Source: DATKBT01 sp035546295
GTDB taxonomy: Bacteria; Acidobacteriota; Thermoanaerobaculia; Multivoradales; Multivoraceae
Assembly: GCA_035546295.1 (NCBI GenBank)
Contig: DATKBT010000112.1
Location: 1 to 64,000 of the forward strand
Length of the DNA: 64,000 nt
Direction of reading: 5' to 3'
In this document: one piece after another, positions 41,718-49,918 of the stretch
Layout: each line of letters begins with the position of its first letter
Position numbering within the stretch: the first letter of the stretch is position 1
The notes under the pieces: generated by a model
Database searches by the model: none
What the model saw: the letters and a program-made list of their open reading frames with translations, nothing else
Told to the model about the DNA's origin: nothing
Program-made: the position numbers and the translations under genes

Positions 41718-44255
41718 ATGGCCCGTCTGCTGCGCCGAACGCTGGGGGTTGGCGCCGGCTCGGTGATCGCCGGCGCGGCGATCGTGGCACTCGCCGGCGC
41801 CGCGCTCCTGGTCTTGCTGACGCGTCAGGGCCGCGAAGCGGAGCGCGAGCGAAGCGAAGACGAGCTGGCGCGTTCCTACGCGGTCCAGTCGCGCCTGCTC
41901 AACGAGAGGTTGGCGCGCCAGGAGATCGGCGCTCTGGCGTTGGCGACCGGGATCGCTCCATCGATCGCGGCGAGTCCATCCGGAGCGGCCGGCGAGGGCG
42001 AGGCCCTGCCGCGCTGGTTGGCGAGCGAGTACGACCTCGCCGCCGTGATCTCTCCCGAGGGGCGGGTGATCGCGGGCGGATCCCGGCTCCCCGGCGACGC
42101 CGCCACCCTGGCGTCGAGGTTCGGATCGGGCGCCGGTCTCCTCGTGCACGACGGTGCGCTCCACCTGATCGCGGGCCGAGAGGTGCCCGGCAGCCCGCCG
42201 GGGCGGGTTGCGCTGGTCGGCGAGCAGCTCGACGTGCCGTTCGCGCGCGAGGTCGGCGACGCGATCTCGGTCGAGCTGGCCTACGTGATCGGCGACTTGT
42301 CGGGGCCGCGGGTGGCGGCCTCGACCCTGACGCGCGAGGACGCCGAGGAGCTGGGTCTGGCGCTGCGGCGACTCGGCGACTGGAATCGGCGGATCGCGCA
42401 GGCCGGCCGGGTCCGGCTCGAGCTCGGCGGTCGGGGCTTCAGGGCGATGCTGTCGCCGCTGCGCTCGGGGGAGGAGGTGCTGGGCGCGGTGGTCACGATG
42501 GCGCTCGACGACTCGCTCCCGGAGCTGACCCGACAGGCTCGCTGGTCGGCGCTGGTGGTCGGTCTCCTCGGGCTGGCTCTGGGCTCCCTGATCTCGGTTC
42601 TCGGCGTCCGCCGGCAGCTCCGCCCGCTGCTCGACCTGCAAGCGGAGCTCGACGAGACCGCGCCGGCGGGCGTGCGCGGGACGAGCCATGACCCGCGCGA
42701 TTCGGCCCCCGCGACGATCGCCGAAGCCGTGCGGCGGCGGCTGCGCTCCGAGCACGCGCGGGACGTTCTCGGCGCGCGGGCGCGGGACGCGGCGGCCGGC
42801 CGGCAGACGGTGGCCGGCGGCACGCGGCTGGTGGCCGGCCCGGGCGTCGTCCTCGCGCTCGATCTGCGCCGCTTCGCTCCCACCGCCGCGGCGCGGCATC
42901 CGGACCTCGCGCTCGCGCGTTACGGCGGCGACCGGGACCTGGTCGCGCAAGCGATGGCGGCGCGTGGAGGCGAGCTGGTGGCAGTGGCCGGACACCGTCT
43001 GCTCGGCGTCTTCCCTCGCGAGTCGGTCGTCGACGCCCTGTTCGCGGCGGTCGACGTCGGAGCTCTGCTCCAGCGCGCCGACAGCGTGTTCGACGAGCCG
43101 GTGCCGCCGGCGGTCGCGCTCGCCGAAGGCGACCTGGTGAGAGGGCGGATCGGAGAGGGACTGCGGGCGCAACGTGTAGTGCTCGGGCGAGCGGTCCAGG
43201 AGACCGACGCCCTTCTGCGCGAGGCGATGCCGGGAGACATCGTGTTCTCGGGCGCGGTCCTAGAGCGTCTCAGCGAGCCGCTCGCGGCCGCCGGCATCGC
43301 CGTCGCCGAGCAGCGGGCGGTCCTCTTTCCGCAGGCCATCCACCGCGTGGATCTCGCGGGCGCGATCGCCGCGCAGCGGACGCGGCTACCGGCGCTCGCG
43401 ACGCCGCTCGCTGCCGGCGTCGTGATCGGCAATCGCTTCGAGCTCGACAGCCCGCTCGACGAGACCGCCGAGGGCCGGCTCTACGCTGCGCGCGATCGCG
43501 AGACCGGCGGGCGTGCGGAGGTCCTGGTGCTCGAGACCGCCGAGACGGTCTCCAGAGAGGTCTCCAGAGAGGATGCCGAGCACGAGCCGAGCCGCAGGTC
43601 CCTTCCGGTCGAGCGTCTGGCCGACCTGATCGAGCGCTCGCGCGCCCTGCCGCCGCCGGTGGTGCCTCTGCTCGACGGAGGGCTGGTAGGCGACACCCTG
43701 TTCGTCGCCACCACCGCGGCCGGGGACCCGTCGCTCGGCGATGTCGTCGGGGCCGGCGGTCCGCTCGCGCCGGGTGTCGCTCACGAGCTCGCGCTCCAAC
43801 TCGCTCACGGCCTGACCGTCATCCACCGCTCCGGTCTTCTCCACTTGGGCCTGAGCCCCGAGCGCGTCGTCGTCGGCGTCGACGGCAAGCTGCGGCTGCG
43901 CTGGGTCGGCGTCGAATCCCTGCTCGGCGATGGACGAACGCATCCCGGCCAGGAACCGTTCCAGGCGCCCGAGCTCCGGGCCGGCGGGGCCGCGAGCGGT
44001 CAGGCCGCGGATCTGTACTCCTGGGGTGCAGTGGTTCACTTCGCCCTGCTCGGGATGCCGCGCTGGGACAGCGGGGTGGAGGAATGGCGCTTCGAGGCCG
44101 CCAGGATCCGTGCCCTGCCTGGCATCGCGCCCGAGCTCGTGGAGGCGATGGAGCGTTGCCTGGCGGAGGATCCCGCGGCCCGGCCGGCGGACGCCGACGC
44201 GCTGATCCCCGCTCGCGCGCGCGGGAGCGGTCGCGAGAGCGCGCCCGGCGCCTGA
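41718..44255 (+). CDS. Membrane receptor with degenerate class III cyclase domain and pseudokinase
   Basis: This 845-residue protein has two membrane helices (about 9-33 and 274-297) that flank an extracytoplasmic sensor region (about 35-272). A class III cyclase-like domain follows (about 370-550): the first metal Asp is kept (LALDLRRFAP), but the second-Asp motif reads VAGHRLLGVF instead of GDxxLAxF and the Asn/Arg helix reads VQETDALL. The C-terminal kinase-like domain (about 570-825) has lost every catalytic residue: HRD is H709-L-G711, the loop Lys and Asn are Ser713 and Arg716, DFG is W729-V-G731, and the VAIK lysine is missing. It therefore looks like a signalling scaffold or ligand sensor rather than an enzyme. 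ATG 41718 follows GTGAGGATG. It is divergent from luxEC. Confidence 0.7.
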   Translation: MARLLRRTLGVGAGSVIAGAAIVALAGAALLVLLTRQGREAERERSEDELARSYAVQSRLLNERLARQEIGALALATGIAPSIAASPSGAAGEGEALPRWLASEYDLAAVISPEGRVIAGGSRLPGDAATLASRFGSGAGLLVHDGALHLIAGREVPGSPPGRVALVGEQLDVPFAREVGDAISVELAYVIGDLSGPRVAASTLTREDAEELGLALRRLGDWNRRIAQAGRVRLELGGRGFRAMLSPLRSGEEVLGAVVTMALDDSLPELTRQARWSALVVGLLGLALGSLISVLGVRRQLRPLLDLQAELDETAPAGVRGTSHDPRDSAPATIAEAVRRRLRSEHARDVLGARARDAAAGRQTVAGGTRLVAGPGVVLALDLRRFAPTAAARHPDLALARYGGDRDLVAQAMAARGGELVAVAGHRLLGVFPRESVVDALFAAVDVGALLQRADSVFDEPVPPAVALAEGDLVRGRIGEGLRAQRVVLGRAVQETDALLREAMPGDIVFSGAVLERLSEPLAAAGIAVAEQRAVLFPQAIHRVDLAGAIAAQRTRLPALATPLAAGVVIGNRFELDSPLDETAEGRLYAARDRETGGRAEVLVLETAETVSREVSREDAEHEPSRRSLPVERLADLIERSRALPPPVVPLLDGGLVGDTLFVATTAAGDPSLGDVVGAGGPLAPGVAHELALQLAHGLTVIHRSGLLHLGLSPERVVVGVDGKLRLRWVGVESLLGDGRTHPGQEPFQAPELRAGGAASGQAADLYSWGAVVHFALLGMPRWDSGVEEWRFEAARIRALPGIAPELVEAMERCLAEDPAARPADADALIPARARGSGRESAPGA

Positions 44256-44695
44256 CGCGTCGGCGAGATCCGCCGAAGCCGTGGCGCACACGGGAGAGGG
44301 CGGGTTCAACCTCGGCTTGGTCGTCTCCTGGCTCGGCGACCGCCCGGACCGGCCGGGCGCGGCGGAGGCGACCCTCGGGGAGGGCCGGGGAGGAGCCGGT
44401 CGAAGCGGCAGCGGCGGGGAGCGGAAGCCGGGGCAAGCCCCGGCGAGAGGGACAGAGCGTCCGAAGGCGGGTCCGAAGGTGGGGCCGATCTGGCGCCGCT
44501 CGGGCGGGATCGGGACCCTTCCCGAACCCGCTCAGAGGCGCCGTCGCCGGCGATCGCCGAGGCTCCGCGAGTGGCGTCCGGCGGATCGCCGTTCGTCGAG
44601 CCGTAGCGTTCGCAACGGCGAGCGCAGGCCAGCCTGGGGCGCCGAGGGGCTCGACTCGAACGAATAGGGGTCGGCGCCCGTAGGAAGGTGTGACG

Positions 44696-44786
44696 GACGG
44701 CGACGGGCGCAACGGTTCTCGCCGTCGAGAGAGAGCAATCTCCCCTCCTCCGCAACCCGGCGACAGGCGTCGCCGGGCTCTTTTTT
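44696..44786 (+). ncRNA. Candidate small structured RNA or attenuator
   Basis: Three hairpins follow each other: GACGGCGA (44696-44703)/TCGCCGTC (44719-44726) with a 15-base loop, a short GAGA/TCTC stem near 44727-44742, and an intrinsic terminator (44756-44786). Loops and linkers carry three GCAA sequences. Such a compact row ending in a T-run fits a discrete small RNA or a riboswitch-type attenuator for the following frame. The 5' end and class are unknown. Confidence 0.4.
44756..44786 (+). terminator. Intrinsic terminator
   Basis: CCCGGCGAC (44756-44764) pairs perfectly with GTCGCCGGG (44769-44777) around AGGC, followed by CTC and six T (44781-44786). It is the clearest rho-independent terminator in the window. 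It lies about 500 bases after the receptor gene, so a transcript arising between them is more likely than simple read-through. Confidence 0.85.
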
Positions 44787-44820
44787 CCGGCGTCGCCCGC
44801 GCGCGGGCCCCCGACCCGGA

Positions 44821-45018
44821 GTGCCTGGCCATTCCTACCCGGCTCCAAGCGCTCGAGCCAGCGAGACTGTTCCTTCTCGCCTCGCCGGATTTGTTTGTGT
44901 CTCGCAGCGGGCCTCTGCCCGCGCCGGGCAGTGGACGTCACGCGTCGCCTGGCTGGCGGTTGCGGCGTCGGGCGTGGTCACTCTGGTGGTGCTGGCCGCT
45001 CGCTTCTGGGTGGGGTAG
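44821..45018 (+). CDS. Possible small membrane protein
   Basis: A 65-residue frame starts MPGHSYPAPSARASETVPSR and ends with a single membrane helix (WLAVAASGVVTLVVLAARFW, about 43-63). There is no strong ribosome binding site and no family was recognised. It follows the intrinsic terminator directly, so it could be the gene controlled by that structure. The frame may be spurious. Confidence 0.3.
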   Translation: MPGHSYPAPSARASETVPSRLAGFVCVSQRASARAGQWTSRVAWLAVAASGVVTLVVLAARFWVG

Positions 45019-45179
45019 CGCGCGGGGATGCGCCGGTGTCATGCGCTGGCCCCGTTCAGGTTCCCCGACCGCACAGCCGCAGCGCCGTGCGCCGGTGCGC
45101 CACCCAAGGGAGGACACACGACCGTGGACGCTACGCCAGGCACCGCGCTCGAGGAGCTAGACCTTGAGTCCGAGGTCGA

Positions 45180-47759
45180 TCACCGCTCATGGGCGCCGTC
45201 GTCGCGCCCGCTCCGCGCTCCCCCCTCGCGAGAATCCTCGCCCGCGCCGACTGCGACTCCCGAGGTCTCGATTGCCTGCGCGAAGAACGCGGCGGCCACC
45301 GACGCCGGATGTCCCACCACCGGTCGTTCCTCGGCGCCGAGCAGCCAGTCCGCCGGCATGTGGCGCCGGTAGAGGTCCGAGACGAACCGGCGCCCGAACA
45401 GTGCGATGACGCCGCGATCGGTCGGCGAGCGGATCAGGCGCCCGGCCGCCTGCACGACGCGGGTCATGCCAGGGACCACGAAGGCGTACTCGAAGCCGCG
45501 GTCGAAGCGCTCCTCGTAGTAGCTCTCGAGCAGCTTCTGCTCGAGGCTCACCATCGGCAGGCAGGGGCCGACGACGGCGACCGCCTTGAGCATGTCGCCG
45601 GGGTAGTCGACCCCCTCCGCGAACACCCCGCCGGCGACCGCGAGCAGCAGCACGTCCCCGAGTAGCGCGCCCTGGAGCAGGTCGAGGATCTCGCGGCGCT
45701 GGCGGTCGGAGTCGGCTCGTTGCTGCACCAAGACACGCTTGCCGTGGCTCGCCGGCATGCGCTCGGCCACCTCGGCCAGGAAGCGGTAGCTGGGGAACAG
45801 CGCGAGCGTGTTGCCGGGGACCACCCGGGCGAGCTCGCTCAGGCGCTCGGCGATCTTCTCGTAGTTCTCGCCGCGCGCGCGGTAGGTGGTCGAGACCGAG
45901 GCGTCGACGACCACCGCCTTGTGCCCGGTGGGAAACGGGTTCGGCACCGAGATCGTCGAGGTGCGCTCGGGGTCGAAGCCGAGCAGGTCCCGATAGAACT
46001 CCGGGGGCGCCAGGGTCGCCGACAGCCCGATCGCCGAGTGGCAGCGGTCGAGGATGCGCCCGAGGAAGCGGCTCGGGTCCTTGCACAGCAGACGGATGCG
46101 CCGGTCGTCCCCCTCGCGCTCGAGGCAGCGGCTGAACACCTCCGGATGCTTGTCGGCGAGCAGCAGGGTGTTGAGGAAGCGGAGCACCTCGAAGTAGAGG
46201 CCCACGAACGGGTCCTCGGCGCGGAAGCTCCTGGTCTCCCGGCGGTGCTCGAGGTAGTCGACGAAGGTGCGGTCGAGCTGCGGGCGCAGCGCCCACAGCT
46301 CCTCCTCGGGGAGACCCCCTTCGAGCGCCCCCTCACGTGCGCCCTCGGGGAGAGCGTCGTCGACGGCCGCCTCGACGATCGCGGCCACCTGCTTGCACAG
46401 CCGCTCGAGCAGGAAGCCCATCTCGGTCGCCGGGCCCGCTCTCGCGATCAGAGTGATCGCCTCGGCGGCGGCGCGGGCTCTCGCCGAGGACAGCGCCGGG
46501 CTGTAGTAGCCGCGACCGCGCCCGACCAGGTTGTGGATCTCGTCGATCACCAGCACCACATCGGAGAGGTCGGCGTCGGCCGAGAAGTCCTGGAGCGCGA
46601 CGTAGGGGTCGAAGGCGTAGTTGTAGTCGCCGACGATCGCCTGCACCTGCTGGGTCAGGTCGAGGCTGACCTCGAACGGGCAGACCCCCTCGCGCTTGGC
46701 CTCACGGTAGATCAGGTCGGGCTCGAGGTTGGGGTTCTCCTCGAGCAGGCGCGGCACGAGCTGCGAGCGCGAGAGCTTGAGGAAATAGTCGCGGGCGTAG
46801 TCGCAGTACTCCTCGTGACAGATGATCTCGTCGTTGGCGCACATCCTGGCCTTGGCGCGGATCACCAGCGAGCGGAAGGCCGCGTCGCGGTTGAGCAGGT
46901 CGAGGACGGTCGACGCCATGCGCTGCTGGAGCGTTTTGGCGGTCAGCACGTAGACCCGCCGGTCGTTGGCCAGCGCGTCACGCAGCACCGGGAAGAGCGC
47001 CGCCGCAGTCTTGCCCAGTCCGGTCGCCGCCTCGACCAGCAGGTGCTCGCGTTGCTCGAGCGCCAGTGCCACCCGCTCGACGATCTCCTGCTGCCCGGGG
47101 CGAGGCCGATGGAAAGGGAACTCCAGGCGCGCGGCTGCGTCGCGCCTTGCGGCTCTGGCCTCTTCGCGGCGCTGAAACTCGGCGAGGAGCTGGTTCGCGC
47201 GTCGTCGGATCCCGGCTTCGATCGCGCGGTGATCCACCTCGAGCGGCAGGCGTTCGATCCCGTCGTCGCCGAAGGCGCCGATCTCGATCAGCACCAGCTC
47301 GGCGCCGGCCGGCGCGCCGGCCTCGCCGCCCGGGTCTGGGTCGACCAGCGGCACCGGCGGCGACGTCCCTCGGCGAGCGAGCATCCAGGCGTAGACCAGC
47401 GCCTGCTGGCGGTACATCTCGAGGGTCGAGGGCGCGACCTGGGATCCCGGCCGCACCGACTTGATCTCCTCGACGATCAGATGGCCGTCGCCGCCCCGCC
47501 GGATGCCGTCGGCGCGGCCGTAGAGCTCGATCGTCCAACCCCGGTGCTCGAGCCTCGTCTCGATCGCCACCTCGCGCTGATAGGTGGGGTCGGCCAGCAT
47601 CGCGCGCTCCTGGTAGCGAGAGTGGATCGCCTGGCCGACCCACAGGCGCTCGAACCCGCCGCGCTGCCCGAAGCCGATCCTGCGCACCGCCTCGCGCTCG
47701 AGCAGGTCGGCGACCGAGATCCGTAGTTTCAGGGCGTCGCGATCGAAGCGGGGGGCCAT
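45180..47759 (-). CDS. dinG: DinG/XPD-type helicase with N-terminal PD-(D/E)XK nuclease domain
   Basis: An 859-residue superfamily 2 helicase. Residues about 60-130 form a Cas4/RecB-like nuclease core: ELYGRADGIRRGGDGHLIVE then EIKSV, with Asp84, Glu98 and Lys100, followed by YRQQALVYAWML. Helicase motifs are Walker A VEAATGLGKTAAAL, four cysteines of an XPD-type Fe-S cluster (RMCANDEIICHEEYCDY...GVCPFE), the DEAH-like box LVIDEIHNLVG, SAIGLSATLAPPEF, and motif VI VVQAAGRLIRSPTDRG. It is likely a 5'-3' DNA helicase-nuclease in repair of damaged or structured DNA. The C-terminus is acidic and Gly-rich and probably disordered. ATG 47759 fits homology. It is divergent from hflK with 73 bases between. 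Confidence 0.85.
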   Translation of the reverse strand: MAPRFDRDALKLRISVADLLEREAVRRIGFGQRGGFERLWVGQAIHSRYQERAMLADPTYQREVAIETRLEHRGWTIELYGRADGIRRGGDGHLIVEEIKSVRPGSQVAPSTLEMYRQQALVYAWMLARRGTSPPVPLVDPDPGGEAGAPAGAELVLIEIGAFGDDGIERLPLEVDHRAIEAGIRRRANQLLAEFQRREEARAARRDAAARLEFPFHRPRPGQQEIVERVALALEQREHLLVEAATGLGKTAAALFPVLRDALANDRRVYVLTAKTLQQRMASTVLDLLNRDAAFRSLVIRAKARMCANDEIICHEEYCDYARDYFLKLSRSQLVPRLLEENPNLEPDLIYREAKREGVCPFEVSLDLTQQVQAIVGDYNYAFDPYVALQDFSADADLSDVVLVIDEIHNLVGRGRGYYSPALSSARARAAAEAITLIARAGPATEMGFLLERLCKQVAAIVEAAVDDALPEGAREGALEGGLPEEELWALRPQLDRTFVDYLEHRRETRSFRAEDPFVGLYFEVLRFLNTLLLADKHPEVFSRCLEREGDDRRIRLLCKDPSRFLGRILDRCHSAIGLSATLAPPEFYRDLLGFDPERTSTISVPNPFPTGHKAVVVDASVSTTYRARGENYEKIAERLSELARVVPGNTLALFPSYRFLAEVAERMPASHGKRVLVQQRADSDRQRREILDLLQGALLGDVLLLAVAGGVFAEGVDYPGDMLKAVAVVGPCLPMVSLEQKLLESYYEERFDRGFEYAFVVPGMTRVVQAAGRLIRSPTDRGVIALFGRRFVSDLYRRHMPADWLLGAEERPVVGHPASVAAAFFAQAIETSGVAVGAGEDSREGGARSGRDDGAHER

Positions 47760-47832
47760 CGGAGGGAGTATAGGAGCGCCGCGGCGCCCGAGGCTCCTTG
47801 CTCTCGACGGGGTCATCCGGTAGGTTCGCCGG

Positions 47833-48933
47833 GTGTCTGAACCTTCAGGCGGTGGGCCGAGGAGCCCGCTCGACTTCCCGGACTTCTCGAAGCTCCGGAA
47901 CTTTCGCTTCCCGGGCCGCAAGGATGGCCCTGGTGGAAAGGGAGGTGGCGGCGGTGACGTCAGCGCGCGCAAGATCGGGATCGCGCTGCTGGTCCTCGTG
48001 GTCGTCGGGCTGCTCTTCGGCTCGATCTACCAGATCGAGGCCGACGAGGTGGGCATCATCTTGCGGCTCGGTCGCTACCGCGGACCCGCGCACGACGCCG
48101 GCCCCGGGCTGCACTTCAAGCTGCCCATCATCGACCAGCTCGAGAAGCTGCCGGTCGAGCGCCAGCTCAAGCAGGAGTTCGGATTCCGCAGCGAGACGGT
48201 CGGCATCCGCTCGAGCTTCGCCGACGTCAGCGAAGAGGCGACGATGCTCACCGGCGACGAGAACGTGGTGATCGTCGAGTGGGTCGTCCAGTACCGGATC
48301 GTCGACGCCTACCGCTACCTGTTCAAGGTGCGCAACATCGACGAGACCTTCCGCGATCTCTCCCACGCGGTGATGCGCCAGGTGGTGGGGGATCGCACCG
48401 TCGACGAAGTGGTCACGGTCGGGCGCGTCGACATCGAGAACGCCGCGCAGCAGGAGCTGCAGGCGCTGTGCGATCAGTACGAGACCGGCATCCGGGTCGA
48501 GAAGGTGCTGCTCCAGAGCAACAACCCGCCGGACCCGGTCAAGCCGTCGTTCAACGACGTCAACCAGGCCGAGCAGGATCGAAGCAAGCTGATCAACGAG
48601 GCGCAGGCGAACTACAACCGGGTGGTGCCGCGCGCCGAGGGGGAGGCGCTGCAGACGATCCAGCAGGCCGAGGGCTACGCGCTCGACCGGGTCAATCGCT
48701 CGCGCGGCGACGCGGCGCGCTTCGATGCGCTGTTCGCCGAGTACCGCAAGGCCCCCGAGGTCACCCGCAAGCGGATCTACCTCGAGACCATGGGCAAGGT
48801 CCTGCCGCAGGTCGGCAGGAAGGTGGTGGTCGACCGCTCGGTCGAGGGCTTGGTGCCGATGTTCGACTTCTCGGGCCGGGCGGCGACAGGCGGCGCCGCC
48901 TCCACCCAGACGCCGCCGGGGGGTGCGCCGTGA
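47833..48933 (+). CDS. hflK: HflK, band-7/SPFH membrane protein
   Basis: The 366-residue protein has a Gly-rich N-terminus (PGGKGGGGGD), one membrane helix (about 47-66) and an SPFH domain (about 68-290): IEADEVGIILRLGRYRGPAH, GPGLHFKLPI, DRTVDEVVTVGR and an ENAAQQELQALCDQYETGIR helix, then a coiled segment. HflK and HflC form a large periplasmic-facing complex that holds and regulates FtsH protease. GTG 47833 is chosen because MSEP-type starts are typical; no strong ribosome binding site is visible. Its TGA overlaps the GTG of hflC (GTGA), so the two are coupled. Confidence 0.9.
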   Translation: MSEPSGGGPRSPLDFPDFSKLRNFRFPGRKDGPGGKGGGGGDVSARKIGIALLVLVVVGLLFGSIYQIEADEVGIILRLGRYRGPAHDAGPGLHFKLPIIDQLEKLPVERQLKQEFGFRSETVGIRSSFADVSEEATMLTGDENVVIVEWVVQYRIVDAYRYLFKVRNIDETFRDLSHAVMRQVVGDRTVDEVVTVGRVDIENAAQQELQALCDQYETGIRVEKVLLQSNNPPDPVKPSFNDVNQAEQDRSKLINEAQANYNRVVPRAEGEALQTIQQAEGYALDRVNRSRGDAARFDALFAEYRKAPEVTRKRIYLETMGKVLPQVGRKVVVDRSVEGLVPMFDFSGRAATGGAASTQTPPGGAP

Positions 48934-49865
48934 GCCGCCTGGGAGTGGTCCTGATCGCCGGCCTGGTCGCCGGCATCGTGCTCGCCGACGCGCTGTTCAT
49001 CGTGCGCGAGGACAAGCAGGTGATCATCACCCAGTTCGGGGAGCCGATCGGAGGGCCGATCACCGAGCCGGGTCTCAAGATCAAGCTGCCCTTCTTCCAG
49101 AAGCTCCACGTCTTCGAGAAGCGCTTCCTCGAGTGGCAGGGCGATGCCGAGGAGCTGACCACCCGGGACAAGAAGTACATCTACGTCGACGTGTATGCGC
49201 GCTGGCGGATCGCCGAACCGCTGCTGTTCTTCCAGCGCCTGACCAACGAGACCAACGCGCAGAGCCGTCTCGACGACATTCTCGACGGCGAAACCAGGAA
49301 CGCGATCGCCCGCCACGACCTGCTCGAGGTGGTGCGCTCGACGAACCGCGAGCCGGTGCTCGACGAGAATGCGCCGACCGACGTGTTCAAGCCGATCGAA
49401 GGGGGTCGCGACCGCATCCGCCAGCAGATCCTCGAGGCGGCCAAGACGACCGCGGCGGGGCTGGGGATCGAGATCCTCGACGTCCAGTTCCGGCGCATCA
49501 ACTACTCCGACCCGGAGACGCAGAACGCGGTCTTCCAGCGGATGATCTCCGAGCGCAAGCGCATCGCCGACCGCTTCCGCTCCGAGGGTCAGGGCGAGGC
49601 GGCGCGCATCCTGGGCGAGATGGACCGGGAGCTCAAGCGGATCCAGTCCGAGGCTTACCGCCAAGCCGAAGAGATCCGAGGTCGCGCCGACGCAGAGGCG
49701 ACCCAGATCTACGCTTCGGTCTACGACCGCTCTGCGGACTCGCGCGTGTTCTACGAGTTCCTGCAGACGATGGCGACGTTCGAGAGCACGATCGATGACG
49801 GGACCACCCTGGTGCTCTCCACCGACGGCGAGTTCTACCGCTTCCTCGAAGGCAGCGGAAGGTGA
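48930..49865 (+). CDS. hflC: HflC, band-7/SPFH membrane protein
   Basis: The 311-residue protein begins with a membrane anchor (about 3-22, LGVVLIAGLVAGIVLADALF) and has an SPFH domain: REDKQVIITQFGEPIGGPIT, PGLKIKLPFFQKLHVFEKRF and LEWQGDAEELTTRDKKYIYV, then the helical SERKRIADRFRSEGQGEAAR region and QAEEIRGRADAEATQIYAS. It partners HflK in controlling FtsH. The GTG overlaps the hflK stop. The nucleoside transporter gene follows after 53 bases and may be co-transcribed. Confidence 0.9.
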   Translation: MSRLGVVLIAGLVAGIVLADALFIVREDKQVIITQFGEPIGGPITEPGLKIKLPFFQKLHVFEKRFLEWQGDAEELTTRDKKYIYVDVYARWRIAEPLLFFQRLTNETNAQSRLDDILDGETRNAIARHDLLEVVRSTNREPVLDENAPTDVFKPIEGGRDRIRQQILEAAKTTAAGLGIEILDVQFRRINYSDPETQNAVFQRMISERKRIADRFRSEGQGEAARILGEMDRELKRIQSEAYRQAEEIRGRADAEATQIYASVYDRSADSRVFYEFLQTMATFESTIDDGTTLVLSTDGEFYRFLEGSGR

Positions 49866-49918
49866 TCCCGGCGCCCGTCGGGCAGCTGGGCGGCTGACTC
49901 TCCCCGTAAGGAACGAAC

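Larger units (their letters stand above)
44256..45179. other. Long structured intergenic region
   Basis: These 924 bases contain no convincing gene except a short frame at 44821-45018. They include many GC-rich inverted repeats, a compact hairpin series ending in a T-run (44696-44786) and a second GTG frame (45124-45372) that runs into dinG on the opposite strand. Base composition before 44696 is very GC-rich without consistent third-position bias. I could not identify a known RNA family. Confidence 0.5.

Noticed and set aside
41718..44255. Active adenylate cyclase-kinase
   Set aside because: HRD, DFG, VAIK lysine, the second cyclase Asp and the Asn/Arg helix are all replaced.
44640..44690. 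tRNA gene suggested by a GTTCGAG T-loop-like sequence on the minus strand
   Set aside because: The T-stem does not pair and no acceptor or anticodon arms could be built around it.
45124..45372. Plus-strand GTG frame with a good ribosome site
   Set aside because: Most of it is antisense to the end of dinG and the translation is Ser/Pro-rich without motifs; kept only as a remote possibility.
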